A DNA stretch of 64,000 nucleotides from assembly GCA_036768485.1 (NCBI GenBank), contig JAVLUZ010000142.1, positions 4,916,049 through 4,980,048 on the forward strand, given 5' to 3'. The notes below the pieces were generated by a model, which worked only from the letters and a program-made list of their open reading frames with translations, was not told the origin of the DNA and did no database searches. How positions within the stretch are numbered: position 1 is the first letter of the stretch; each line of letters begins with the position of its first letter. Below, piece by piece: positions 48,809 through 61,649 of this stretch. The position numbers and the translations under genes were made by a program. This stretch comes from Mermis nigrescens (lineage: Eukaryota > Nematoda > Enoplea > Mermithida > Mermithidae).

Positions 48809-50165
48809 TTTGTAAACTTTACACTGAAAAAATTTTTTGGAAAAAAAATCAGTTTGGGTTTTTTTGAAACAGATGAAAAAAAACCGATTGATTGCCCCAT
48901 ATGTAAATTCTTGTGCTCAATTTCCATACGCACGTACACGACCGTTAAGCCCAACGCTCAAGTGAGTCGCCCGGGACCACCTTCCCCTAAAAATTATCAT
49001 ATTTTTCATTCCATTCCCACACATATTTTCAATCAAAATCCGGGATAGGAAAATGGGCACTCGGGCTTAATGCGACTTGAGTACGCATTGATATGTGTGT
49101 TATCATATCTTACGTGTGTTAAAAGATCATATGTGTGTGTCTCATATTTGTGCCTGTCTCGTTTGTACATACCTTTGCCGTAAGCTTTTGCCCATAGGCC
49201 TATTGTCGTATTCATAGATCCTTTTCATATCTCTTGGTTCGTGTTGTTACGCCTCTTTTTTCCGCGTCAGTTAAAACTGCGTGCGAGAGCAGTTTTGACG
49301 GCACTTTAAGATTTTACATTTTACAATTAGTTTTTGAGCCTGAGAGCCTCTCCGCCAGCTTCCGCGCTGAGCGTATCTTTTTTTCCGTCGCCGTATGTGA
49401 GCAGACTCCGTACGTGCCTTTTTATCTGCTTGGCTGCAGAACTCGTCTGCTTGTTTTCCTGCGTAGTGTGCACGCTTCTTTTCGCCGTACGCTTTGTTTT
49501 TAATCATTCGTGTTTGTGCCAATTGGCATCAGTTGTATGCCTTTGGCAGGGCTTTGTGCCCTTGTTTAATTACATTGTTTGATTTTACCCGATTATCATA
49601 ACACGACGGTCGGCAGCATGTATCCTCCATGCTGTCGCTTCTTAATTGCTTCATAATTTTTCTGTCCAAAAAAATTGTAAAAATTAATTATTTAATTAAC
49701 GATGCTGGGCTCGGTTGAATTTCCGTGCTGTTGAATTATGTCCTTGTGCTACACTATACTTAGGAACCCTTAATATTTTCAAGCACCGGAATTCGGACCA
49801 AAACAAGTTAAATAATAATCTTTTTGGGCCCTCAATTAGGTTTCCGGGGAACTTACTTTAATTAGGTACTTAATCTCAAAGGGGTTAAGTAAGTAAGTTT
49901 CACTAGGTGCGTGCGTAGAGGGCCGGGCTACCTAGAATAGGCCAGACCGCTTACCCCCGAATCGCGGGCTGGTGATCGACCTCCTAAAAAGGGCGAGAAC
50001 CCCCGTGTGAGCGCATAAGCTTGAGATTCGGGTTAAGTAAGTGAAGTGAACGTAGCTTGAGTCTACGTTTACACATCTGATATTTATTTGTCCTTGGGCC
50101 AGGGCCATTGTGAAGACTTAATTTTTTCATAAATGTTGATCGTAATATCAGAATTACGAATCCGA

Positions 50166-50225
50166 CTTGCACATGGAGAGCAATCGTTTAATACATCAAT
50201 TAAACGATTGCTCTCCATGTGCAAG
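50166..50225. repeat. perfect 26-bp inverted repeat
   Basis: CTTGCACATGGAGAGCAATC then GTTTAA is followed, after the 8-base loop TACATCAA, by its exact reverse complement ending CATGTGCAAG. Block A keeps only an inner 15 bp. Confidence 0.85.
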
Positions 50226-52301
50226 ATTTTGTGAAACATATTATAAACACGGCTAAGAAGGATTTAACTTTAATGCAACCCATTTAAGACAAAATAACAT
50301 CTCTTCAATGATCTAAGGACACTTGAACATAATTTTTAAATCACTTTAGATTACTTATGAGGGTAAAAAAACTCACTTAATTGATGTCTCACATATGAAT
50401 CCTTGAAAATTTCTTGACTTCAGTTACAAAGTCTCTGCAAGTCTATCGAATTAAGGTTAACACGTAATGTAAACTTTACACAAACACATAGCGTAAAGAA
50501 TATTTTAGTCGGATTCGTAATTTTGATATTGCTCCGATATTACTTTCAACATTCATGGAAAAATGAGTCTCCATAACGTTTTAAAGACAAATAAACATTA
50601 GGTTTAAACCACTTTGCAATACTGCTGAGTGTAAGCAAGCGCGCCCAACTGACGTATATATTTCATTCCCTGTAAATTTTTAGATCTCAGGAAAAAATTT
50701 CGGTTTTTGCAATGCTTTAGAACAAAGGCTAACATACAGTGTAAAAAATTACTCGGATATTATGATCAACATTCATGAAAAAATTATGTCTCTACAATGG
50801 TCTGAGGACAAATAAACAATGAGTGTAAACTACTTTACATCACTGTTGGATGTAAACAAACGCACCTACGTGACGTCTCACATTTGATCCTTTGAAAATT
50901 TTTAGGCTCCAGGAAAAAATTAGGTTTCCGGAATGCTCAAAAACGAAGATAAACACATATGTAGTGTAAACTTCATGTAAACACCTCGTGTAAAGAAAAT
51001 TTTGGTTGATCCGTAATTTTGATATTGTTCCGATATTACGATTAATATTTATGAAAAAAATCAAGTCTCCATAATGTTCTATGGGCAAACTAACAATTGG
51101 TGTAAACCACTTTACAACACTGTATAGTGTAAAATATGCGCCAGACTGGCATATCAAATTTGGTTCCTGGTCCATTTCTAGACTTGATAATCGTGTCCCT
51201 GACTCATAACCGGAGAAGCAGGCAGAAAAAACAAGACAGAAACGCATTTCGAGCACCAAATTTTTGACTTTACACTCGCTAAATATTAATGTATAGACAC
51301 TTTGCTGTGACACGTACCCGATATAAAGCACTTTATTTTTATTCTATTAGACTTATCCCGACTTCTGGACGGAGAAAGTGGCGAACAAAAAACGAAACAA
51401 AAACGTATTTTCCATCATTTAGAACACTGTAAACTTTAAAATTCCGTACCGAACTCCCCATTGAGTTTAAAGAAATTCGGTTTGGTACAATTTGTAGCTT
51501 TTAAATCGTAGTACATTCCTGTGTGCCAAAATTATCTTGCAAAAATTATTTGGTATGATTTATTAATCAAAATTCGGAAAAAACGTGTTCTTTCGCCCAT
51601 TTTTTATCTCTGATTTCGAACTTTACACCCCCGTAAATAACTCACTATTGCGTTTTTTTAAATGCGGTTTGCTGCGGTGTGTAGCTCCTGAGAGGCACTT
51701 TATTACTGCTGTATTTAATTCACCCTGACTCATAAGCGGAAAAATTTGGCAGAGATATGTTAGTTAAAATCCGTTTTTTTACACTATCCACTAGAGTGTA
51801 AACTTTAAACCCCAGCATCTAACTCACCATAGAGCATAGAAGACTTTGCTTATATGCAGAATGTAGCCCTTGATCCGCTCTACATTTCTGTCAGAAAACA
51901 TTTAAAAAAACTCATAACCGGAGTTAGTATCGGACATAAGCAGGTTGAAAACTCGACCAAAAAGTGCTTTTTCACCCCCAGATTTTCGCACTCTTTACAC
52001 TGTCATTCGATAACTAATGCGAATTTCAAAAAACCAAAAAAAGTGACATCTGTAGAATTCATCCCTCTATTATCCTATGCTGTTCAATTCTTTGAGTCAT
52101 CAATACTCAGTTGTCCACATGCCGCAGTAAAAAGGTCCCAAAATTTGTCCTATGTTATAACGTTACACAAAAACTTTACACCTTCTTTACACAGTCAGTT
52201 TTGAATTTCAAGAAAAACAAATAAACGCGGGCAGCGAATTTTTCTATTATCTTTCTTTTAAAAAAATCGCATCTTCCAGAAGTGTCCCGTTATAGCTGTA
52301 G

Positions 52302-52514
52302 GGGGGGGTGCACAGGTGTTAGGGTTACCCAAGTATATTATAGGTACGCGCTAACGCGCTACCTAAGATAATTGGCACGATGTGCATTTTTTCTTTGCCA
52401 ATTTTTACTCTGCCAAACAACCATAGTAAAGTCCACAAGCAGAAACAAAAGTACAAGTTACTTAGCATCAATATGAATAGTTGACACATATCCAAAGTAA
52501 GAACACCTGTATCC
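52302..52514. other. block-B-specific patch: element end plus flank
   Basis: Contains the outer half of the right terminal repeat and about 150 bp of flank (GGCACGATGTGCATTTTTTC, GCCAAACAACCATAGTAAAG, CCACAAGCAGAAACAAAAGT). The flank is found again, inverted, at 60,790-60,930, but not in block A. Confidence 0.65.
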
Positions 52515-52814
52515 GAGAGAGTATATATGTTTGATGATAACAATTCAAACGTTAACTATCTGAATTACACCTAACCACACTATCTATAATCAAATAAAGC
52601 AGGCATTGGCAATGAAATAGCCCTTATTAAAATATTCCATAACCCGGAGCTCGATTCATCAAAAATTAAACTATATCCTTGACAAACACGTCTGCTTTGG
52701 CTCCTCAGGGACTGTTTGCCGCTAACAGGAATACGCTTGAATAAAAATTAGAACAAATGTTGGAAGTCACCACCAGGCAAGTAGGTGAAGGGAGCTGATG
52801 GAGATCAAGTCACA

Positions 52815-53070
52815 CTTGGGCGTAGGGGGAGTTAAGGGTATGCACCCCTAGAAGGTGGAATACTCCCCCCTCCCCTAAAGACACAAAAATACCCCCAAAA
52901 TTCAATTTTTGACTATTGCTTCGTTTTTCACACTTTTTTTGTTGCCGATGGATAATGCTCGATGTAAAACGTTGAAAAATGGTATTTTTTCGTCATAGCA
53001 CCATTTTTAAGACCATTTTCTGGCTTTTGAAAAAACCCACTGAATTCCGGTGCTGCCCAATCATGGTGCA
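52815..53070. mobile_element. hAT-like MITE, minus orientation (block B)
   Basis: Copy of 31,320-31,575, with TTGGGCGTAGGGGGAGTTAA at the left and GGTGCTGCCCAATCATGG at the right. A 12-base local duplication (CCCGAAGGAGTG) follows in this copy only. Confidence 0.6.
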
Positions 53071-53074
53071 AGTC

Positions 53075-55880
53075 TCCCGAAGGAGTGTTTTTACCAATGG
53101 TCCCGAAGGAGAAAATTTAAAATTCTTGAGCATGGTAGGTATTAAACCGTCGCCAGCATAGATCTTAGCATACAAAGAGCTATTATAGGTACAGAATGGG
53201 AATTCTGAGGGGTCAGGCCAAAAACTTTCATGAAAAGTACGTTTTTTAAGCTTAAAAACGATAGGCACACGTCAAAAACACTGTTTTTGTACGGTACAGA
53301 CACAGCTCGCTCTTTTTAGGACATAAAAACGTAAAAGGAATCTCGAAAAAATTTGAAAAAATTGGGTAACTTGAACAAAATATAGACAAAAAATGTCCAT
53401 AAGGCGCGAAGCGCCGAAAATTAAAGATTTTGGAGCCAAAACTGAGCTAAAAACGCCTAAAAGACACACTTCTCACAACTTCAATCAAGTTTCACAGAAA
53501 ACGACAATTCTGAGGGGTCGCAGTCATTTTGTGGGGTTCATTTGCCATTCTGGGGTTCAAACCCTCTCCAAGACCCCTTCTCCCAAGAACACGTCTGATT
53601 ATCTATCCAAAATTTTCAATCGCCTCGAGACGGATTGTTTGTTTTTGCATAATTTTTGTCTTCAAAAAAAGCCAATCTTTACGATTTCGTCAATGTATAA
53701 AAGTTTTCCAGCGCTTCCTAGCCAATCATTTATTTTCTGCATTGTTTGTCCTAGCTACGCTCAAAAATTGAGTATAAACCGAGTTAAAAAATTTTTCAGC
53801 ATAGTCGATTATGGACGGAATGTTGAGAAATCATTTTTACATAACTATTTATAACAAGTTAAATTTATTGAACACTCTCCGATTTTTGGATGTATGTATT
53901 TAGCACGTCGTTATTTTTACGTTAGTTGCCGATGACTTCTGGATTGAGGGAATAACCCCAAATTTCGGAAGTACGACTTCTTGAAGCGCATTTGAAAAAG
54001 GACAGAATAGATTTAGCACACATTTGAGCTAATAGTCCCAAAACGTTCGCTTTTCGCCGGATTTAGTGTTTTTGTACAATTCATGTCTTCTGAACAGCTC
54101 AGGTTTGAGTAGGACATATTGAATCCTTCAAAGTTTTCTTGGGCTCTCAAACGCAGATTTATTTATTGTTCGTATTGTTTTCCTATGCGAAGTAGGTATC
54201 AATTGAGTATAAAAGTGAAAGACTGCCAGAATAGACTCAAACTTGGTCGGACATATGATTATTAATTATTATCAATTATTAAGCTACATATTTTATGCAA
54301 CATTTTTCAATATGATAAAAACCAAATTAAATTTATTAAAAACTTTTAAAATTTTTTCTTCTCAATTGAATATAATATTAAAACATTTTATTGTTTTTTT
54401 ATTGTTTTTTATTGAAAAATATTTTACCATTTTCTTCTCAGGAAACATTGTTCTTGCCTAAGTGCTAATAATTTTTGAGATAATTGACTTCAAAATTTCA
54501 GCTGTTACCAAATTCAGATGGCCGGTAATATGTCTGAATGTCACCTAATCGACATACTTGATTGTTGCTCTTGTCCTTCCTTTTGTCCTTCCTTTTGTTC
54601 TTTCTTTTGTCGTTTCACATAGTAATCTACGTATCCGGTGTAATTTGCGTTCGCTGCGAGCTTTGCGCAGTCGAAGGTCAAAGCTGAAAATTTCGACATA
54701 ATCAAATACGAAACGGATGCAAACTCTATTCATTTATAAAATTTCAAATTTCATGAGGTTTTGAATTTGGTTGTATTCGGGCATAAAAAATGGGAGGAAA
54801 TGGCTGAAATACATCCATGTCGACGTATAATAATGGTTTTTTTATTTAAGCGAAAAACAGCAATATAAATCAGAATTTGAAGCATTGGCCCATTAGGAAG
54901 AGCATAAAATTTTCTAATTATCGCCTGCATAAAATTTCTGAATAGGTTGAACTTGTAAAAATAGAATAGAACACGTCCAGGTCCCGTTTTTCCAATAGAC
55001 TGTCTACCAATGGTGCACAATGAAAAAATTCGATCTCATTACCAAAGCAGACGAGTGGGTAATCATTCGAAAGCCCGTTTCCCAAGAATTCCGAGACGTG
55101 CGCAAATTAAATACACAAAATGCAGCGCTAGCAGCCTTATTGGAAATATCCATCAAGTTCATGATGTTTTGCGAGTAAAAAGACCATTTGACGATCTGTC
55201 TCTATGCACGATATCCCAAGTGTAACTGTAAGCTAATGCGCTATTGTTGCCTCTTAAAATTTATTTGTTTTCACTGAAAATAGCCGTTCGGAGTAGAACA
55301 GACTATAGTCGAATTCATGGTGAGAGTGATAGAAAATCCAGAAGATTTACATTTTAGAAGGTAAAATTTACCAGTTTTTGTGTCATGGTTTAATGTAAAT
55401 TAACAGAAACTGAGTTTTATCGGAGAGTACTTTTGTTTCTTCATTCCAAATTCCAAAAACATTTCGTTTTTTAAATCGGTTCGGCGGTTTTTGAAAATAA
55501 CTCAGAAAAACTATATTTACCACTTGCTTCATTACCGATTTTTTTATAGTTTCACTTTACTTTATCAGCCAAAGGAGCAATTGCATCGAATAAATAGTTT
55601 TCAGAAGTAAATCAAATTCTCTTCCTAATGAATGCGCAATTTCTTTATAATATTTGATACTGAATAAAGCCACATTACACAAAATGCTGATTTAAATATC
55701 TTTCAAATTTTGGGGATCCAGCCAGATACCCCACCCACTTGAAGCTTATGCGAATTTAATGTACGTCGTTGCTGCGGTCGACACTCTCGCAGCACAAATT
55801 AAGCCCCTTCTTCTTAAATGTTTTTTTGTGCTGTGTATAGAATTCGTGAACTTTTAAGGAATATAGCTAGAATAAAGTAA
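53075..55880. other. block B unique DNA, no gene seen
   Basis: Counterpart of 31,580-34,430. A 153-codon frame at 53,393-53,854 is broken in block A and lacks coding-like composition, so it is not called. Confidence 0.4.
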
Positions 55881-56104
55881 TTAGAGAACGCATACAAATG
55901 CAGGTAGAAAAGCGAGTAATAAGATTAATGCCTTCATAAATTTACCCCTCATTTCCCTTCGGCTCATTTCATGACAATTTGTCACAGTGCTAGGGACATA
56001 TTTGCATGGGTCATCTTCTAAGTGACGCAATAATGAGCAAATTCCAGCACGATTAATGCAGTAATTGGTAGCAACTCCACCGACCGTAATGGACTGTTTG
56101 CATC
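55881..56104 (-). CDS. exon 2 of small secreted eight-cysteine protein, copy B
   Basis: It begins after acceptor CATTTATGCAG at 56,104 and joins exon 1 in phase 1. It reads CKQSITVGGVATNYC, INRAGICSLLRHLEDDPCKY, VPSTVTNCHEM. After this, copy B continues SRREMRGKFMKALILLLAFL and a few more hydrophobic residues to TAA at 55,881-55,883, while copy A stops four codons on. The longer end looks like read-through into untranslated sequence after a one-base change near 55,960, but a hydrophobic tail cannot be excluded. Five cysteines lie in this exon. No family was recognised. Confidence 0.6.
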
Positions 56105-56827
56105 CTGCATAAATGAAAAATTTAGTCTATTTCACATAATCTGATGATAAAAATAACTTTGCTGGAAGTGAAAAATTAAGATTTTCTCTTTTGAAGATGA
56201 CAATTTTATAATGAAATTCGCGCATTCATCTGTCTCTTACAATGCGCAATCTGTATGTATATAGGTACACGCATATATCAATTTTGTAGGAGAGCAAGCT
56301 ACTTAAATCCATGCGAAATGATAATTTTTTCATATAGGTGCGTATAAATCAAGATTCGGTCAATACTACCCCACCCTCAAAGCGCCTGTCTGCGTATTTT
56401 GCCATAAAAATGAAAAGAAATTGAAAGCAAGCTTTACGAGCATTCCAAAAAGTTATTTGATGATTTATTCGTCAAATTCACTGCGTTCCTTTTGAAAATG
56501 AGTGGAATGCATTGAAAAATGGAAAATAATTAAATTTAAATGAAAAAATGTCCTAGAAAAGAGGAAAACGACGAAATTTCATCAATGACAATTTAGCGAT
56601 TTTTATTGTACTTCTAAATCAAATAGCAATATGTAATGCACGTCGCTTTGGAATGTTTTTGCGATGTCAAACGTTTCCTCATAATCTTGGGTATATTTAA
56701 ATTTTTAACCGTTCTCGGCCTAGTTTTGCTTCTACCGTTTCGCTCCACTGCATTTCTTCCTCGGTAACATACGTGAATGATAAATGGATAAAAGAAAAAA
56801 TTTTAAAAATTGTATATAATGTTTTAC

Positions 56828-56963
56828 CGCACGCCGGCGTGCATTGATATTTGCTTGAATCATTGGGATCGGTAATGCAGCCTTCTATATTCTGCGATCG
56901 GTTCATGTATACGCCGGCTATGCAACTGATGACGACAGCGACGAATACTAATTGTCCAGCCAT
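56828..56963 (-). CDS. exon 1 of small secreted eight-cysteine protein, copy B
   Basis: ATG at 56,963; 136 bases, ending at the donor GCG|GTAAAAC. It encodes a clear signal peptide (MAGQLVFVAVVISCIAGVYM, positively neutral start and hydrophobic core) and the start of a mature chain: NRSQNIEGC, ITDPNDSSKYQCTPAC. With exon 2 (56,104-55,881; intron of 723 bp) the protein has about 90 residues up to CHEM and eight cysteines after the signal: a small, disulfide-bonded, probably secreted protein. Toxin-, inhibitor- or effector-like roles would fit the architecture, but nothing in the sequence decides this. An in-frame upstream start at 57,041 is rejected because it would bury the signal peptide. 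Intact reading here contrasts with copy A. Confidence 0.7.
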
Positions 56964-56969
56964 TTTTTG

Positions 56970-59760
56970 ACAAAAACAAATCATGTAAAACAGTGATTCA
57001 AATGTGAGCACTGAGAGTACCCTGGGGTGCCTTAGAATCAAATTTTTGACGATTTTTCTAAAGATATCGCGCCATCAACCACTCCCCCAGAATTTTCTTG
57101 CTGTTATACATGGGCGTAGCGGTCTGGTTGGAGAAGGGGGTTGTGAACTCAAAATCCAGAAGAATTCGCAGCCTCATCCAGAATTCAATCGAATGCCTAC
57201 GCATATATGTACATAGTCGCCGCCCATGTTTAGCGTCATTCCCTGCAGATGTATCCAATTCAAGAAGAAGTGCCCATTTTGAATACACAAAAAATGCGCA
57301 CTAGCTCGCCTTCAGGTCACCCTATTGATTATTCATTAAACGAGTGGAAAATTGTTTCATCGAAAAATTTAATTTGCCGAAGAGCCAAAATCGGACCGGT
57401 GTAAAGCCCGCATGTGGGCGAAAAGCATACCATCTTTACTTTTTCAAAGAAATTTTAAGTTAAAAGGAAATGCATCTAATAAAAAATATTATAGGCCCTT
57501 GAAAGTTATAAATATCGAGCTCAAGCGCTAACAGGATTTGTTATTTGTAATGATCTGTCTGGGGCTCATTTAGAAGGCTCTCTTGCGCCAAAATGAAACA
57601 ATCATAAAGGCTGAAATAGCGCGGAAACAGTTAGTTCGTAGTTTTTGATGACTTTTTCAAGTACTAGAAAATTGCTAAGTTTTATTAATTTTATGACCTG
57701 GATTTTGCTTCATTTTTCCCAGAAAATTTACCATCAGACATGTACGCAGGGAGTTGAGGGGTTAACCACCTAATATTAAAATATGGTGGATTAACTTCGG
57801 GAAATATGGCAAGAAAGCCAAAAATGGATGGAAATCGAAATTTTCTTCAAAAGTGCTCAGAATTGACCAAAACTATATAATATTATTGTACCAGTTTTTG
57901 AGGCCTTTGACCCGAAGATTTATTTGTAAGACTGGCAGACGCCTAGATAGGTCATGGTGCAGTTGTACTCAAGAGCATAAGCACAGCATGAATCGAGGAG
58001 AGAGGGGATTGGAGTTGGGCTATCCGGGAGGAAGAGGTCAAAAAATATGCTTATTTGGGTCAAAATGACATCGAAAATGGTATGAATGCTAAAATAGCAT
58101 TAAGAGCAAAATTCTCCAACGTTTCAAGTTTATTTCAGGCATTTTTGTGAAAAATTTTCGATTGTCTTACATAGTAGGCCTTTATTTTGCAACATTCCCC
58201 TAGAAAATTTTCCTATTTTTTGTTTGGGGCTGCGGACCACCACCTCCCCCGAAATCCACCAGGTGCGTGTCCGGTTTGACATGAGGCATGGTATTGTTGA
58301 TGGTCATGGGACGACAGAGCATGATCTAACAAGGTTACTGCATGCGCGTAAATATGCATGAAGCATCTTACACAAAAATTCGATAAACGAATAGGCAGTC
58401 GCAGAAATAGGAATGGCAGCAATTTTATCGCCGTTTGTACTGGTACGAAATGAACGATAATCGGTCGTTATTTATAGCTAACTGTAATCATCGGATGACC
58501 GGATCGTGCGATCTAATCACAAGTTTTCGAATCAGAACCCGGAACTAAATAAAACGCATTACTTGTTTGAAAACTACCTTATTTTCCGTGTAAAACTTAT
58601 CTTTGTTTGCCCAGTTTTATTATTTGTCCTTCAGTCTGTTATGATAATGAGCGTCGGCGATCAGCGATTCTTTATCGGATGATGACAATTACCAACATCG
58701 AGAAAAAGCTCGGATTATTGAAAAAATGACTGTATCGGGTAACCGCACTTGTATTATTAGCAAAAGTTTAAGAAGTTGATTAGATCACATTTTAGCTTTT
58801 TTCTTTATTTTGTACGGTTCCTGATCGATATTTTACATAGGTCAAGGTATATCCATTTGATTTGACACGTTAGTTAGAAAACGGACGAATGGAAAAGTGA
58901 GGATAGAAATTTTCAAAAGAGTTCATGCAAATTTAGTAATATTTTCAATTCACTATCGCGAAAATAGTCACACTTACATATATACCTACCTATAACGTTT
59001 TAAAAAGACTCATGTATGTGCACACGTGATTCGACAGACCTAACTAATTCGAGAGATAGCCGGAATCAAATTTTTGATAGTTTTTTGAATCTTGTGATAG
59101 CTTTAACCCATCAGACCATCAGAATTAGGCAGCTACCCATGTGTCAAAGTGGAGCTTTTAAGTCGCGCACAATAATTTTGTTGCTGACGCATGGGGCATG
59201 ATGGGCATCATCCTGTATTAACTTTGAAAATTTTCGGTGTTTTGCAAGCTCAAATGCAAAACGATGAACAGTATTTTTATTGTAAGTATTTAATGAATTT
59301 TTGACAATATGCATTCCTTTCATTGTTGTTCGTCGTTGGTTTTGCATTTTTCACTCATAGTCTGGTTTCTGCACTGGCCTTGAACTGAATCGTACTTACC
59401 ACTCCTTTTCGTTTTACATTGGACAAAATCTTATAAGAAAATCGCGAGCTTATGGCAAACATACCTTTCCATGCTGTCGCTCGGAAATTGACCAAATTCA
59501 ATAACGGCGACAAGGTAAAATAAATATTTACGAGCGCCCTACAAGACTAAGTAGGAAAGGGTTGACGTCAGAGACAGGACGCAGGAAAATAGGAAAATAA
59601 GCGAAAATAGTGGCGAAATAAAAATGAATAACAAATTTTCGGCAAAAATGTACAGAATCTGACGAAAACTGCCAACGCATATTTCATAGTATGTTTCTGA
59701 TTCGTTCAAAACTTTTGAAACTACCTCATGACAATGAGCTGACAGTTGGCGATTATAGCC
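56970..59760. other. block B DNA with dispersed repeat pieces, no gene seen
   Basis: Counterpart of 35,440-38,250. Includes the TGGGCGTAGCGGTC MITE-like end at 57,112 and the old dispersed repeat words at 57,830-58,250. Confidence 0.4.
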
Positions 59761-59766
59761 TCTGAT

Positions 59767-60165
59767 ACCGTATTTACCCAAGTATAAGCACCACCCTTGT
59801 ATGAGCACCGTCCCTACTCTTTGTGGGTAGGAAAAATGGAAAAAAGATTTTCTCTTGTATAAACACCATGTAGCAAGTTAAATCTGTTAGAAAGTTTTGA
59901 CTTATTTCAAACTCATTTACCATATAGGCAGCCATAATGGAAGTTTAGGTATACTTATCTTTTCATAGGTAATTTATTCTTCAATGGTATGTAGGTGTGT
60001 ATGTCCCCAGCTTACTCTTCAAAATATTGTTCCATCTCGGACGCTATTTATAAACAATTTCTCAGCGTTTTAGCATGATAAAGCTCATGCTCCTGTGTAT
60101 AAGTACCTGTATGCTTTTAGCCTGAAAATTTTAAAAAAAGTGGTGCTCATACACGAGTAAATACG
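59767..60165. mobile_element. MITE with CCGTATTTAC ends (block B)
   Basis: Copy of 38,252-38,654, with terminal CCGTATTTACCCAAGTATAA facing ACACGAGTAAATACG at the right. Confidence 0.65.
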
Positions 60166-60333
60166 CTTCATGATTTTCGTGACCCTCAAATTACTGTCGA
60201 TGAAAATTCTTATAATTTATACGAAGTAATGTGAAGAGGCTTTAGTTTCTACGACATTCTGAGATTTATATTACTTTTTAGGTCATTTTAGCGTTAGAAT
60301 TCCTTCCATCTCTGACCCGGCCCCAGATCGGTC

Positions 60334-60935
60334 TTACATCGAGCATTATCCATTGGCATTAAAAAAGTGTGAAAAACGAAGCAATAACAGTCAAAAATTG
60401 AATTTTGAGGTATTTCGAAGTCTTTTAAGGAGGATGGGGGAAGTATTCTACCTTCTAGTGGTGCATAACCTTAACTCCCTTTACACCCACGTTTGACTTG
60501 ATCTCCATCAGCTCCCTTCACTTACTTGCCTGGTGGTGACTTCAACATTTGTTCTAATTTTTATCCAAGTACTTCCTGTCAGCGGCAAACAATCCCTGAG
60601 GAGCCAAAGCAGACGTTTTTGTCAAAGAAATATTTCAGTTTTTGATGAACCGATCTCCGGGTGATGGAATATTTTAATGCAGGCTATTTTATAGCCAATG
60701 CCTACTTTATTTGATTATAGATAGGTGGTAATGCGTAATTCAGATATTCACCGTTTGATTCTTATCATCATACATATATACTCTCTCGGAGACAGGTGTT
60801 CTTACTTAGGATATGTGTTAACTATTCATATTGATGCTAAGTAACTTGTATTTTTGTTTTTGCTTGTGGACTTTACTATGGTTGTTTGGCAGAGTAAAAA
60901 TCGGCAAAAGAATGCACATCGTGCAAATTATTTAC
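60334..60935. repeat. inverted, diverged copy of a block-interior segment
   Basis: Read on the minus strand this follows block B from about 52,370 to 52,975. It runs from the flank of the giant element (GCACGATGTGCATTC), through TACTATGGTTGTTTGGC and GGAGCCAAAGCAGACG, to the hAT-like MITE (CTAGTGGTGCATAACC), ending where block B homology stops at 60,333. It is more diverged than A is from B, so it is older or under different constraint. It lacks the giant element, and may show the pre-insertion site. Confidence 0.7.
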
Positions 60936-61640
60936 ATATAATTGTATGAGTAGGTAGGTACCAACTTTGATCCTTTGGCAACCACTGCAAAATTCTATTT
61001 TTAAGAAACGATCAATTTTGAATGAAGCATTAATAGTTTGGAAGGAAATGTTTTTGACCGCAGTGCACTTGTTCTCTACGGGTTATTCTCCTCGCATATA
61101 TGTATATGTGCAAGAAGTTGGGGTCAGACCAAATTCGAAATATGTAAGGCAGACCCCAGAATCGAACATTTTGTTATATGACGATTTTTGCACCCTCCTG
61201 TACCACACCCCTCCTCCAGAATTACTTCTTATGTATGGTCCGTAGACTCTAAGTTAAGATAAATTCTTTTACAAAAAAATTAGGCGAAGTCAAACAGTGA
61301 AACTACCTTTTATTTTTCAGGATGTATGACTTTTACAATTCACGTAGGACTTCGGCAATAAACTATGTATGAAGAGCCATATTATAGTCGTAAAAAATTT
61401 TAATTTTTGGTAAAAATGGCACGACAGTCATAAAAGGTAGTAAATAGGAAAATCGATTCCGATTTAAAATCATAGTAAAAGTTAAGAATGAATCTGGCTC
61501 TATCAAGTCTTTGATGTAAAAATGAGATAGAGGAGCTAAAATTATCGCTTTCTTGTAAACTCTTGCACGACTATTAACATTCCACCTTTATTAAGAATAG
61601 TGTAGGTTTTTGGAAAAATGTGCAAATGTCATAGTTGGGT
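60936..61640. other. no gene seen
   Basis: AT-rich. 61,180-61,225 has CACCCTCCTGTACCACACCC, recalling MITE tails. No exon supported. Confidence 0.4.
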
Positions 61641-61649
61641 TTTTCTTTT

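Larger units (their letters stand above)
47319..52363. mobile_element. giant imperfect foldback element, complete copy (5.0 kb)
   Basis: Terminal inverted repeats of ~100 bp lie at 47,319-47,420 and 52,263-52,363. AGGTAGCGCGTCAGCGCGTA faces TACGCGCTAACGCGCTACCT, ATACTTGGGTACCCC faces GGGTTACCCAAGTAT, and CAGCTATAACGG faces CCGTTATAGCTG. Inward, long imperfect arms continue for at least 1.5 kb, dotted with GTGTAAA/TTTACAC pairs. A second foldback is nested at 48,359-48,808. No transposase, integrase or polymerase frame could be recognised, so it would be non-autonomous. The middle (about 49,050-50,160) has no match elsewhere in the window outside block A. Confidence 0.7.

Noticed and set aside
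48544..48954. 136-codon frame on the minus strand
   Set aside because: It reads along the inner foldback. The block A counterpart is broken differently, and both arms give the same peptide in opposite senses.
53393..53854. 153-codon plus-strand frame
   Set aside because: Broken by indels in block A, no recognisable domain, and it crosses MITE-like sequence.
56964..57041. Upstream in-frame start for the eight-cysteine protein
   Set aside because: It would place about 26 residues ahead of a clear signal peptide, and the first ATG of the signal sequence is a better start.
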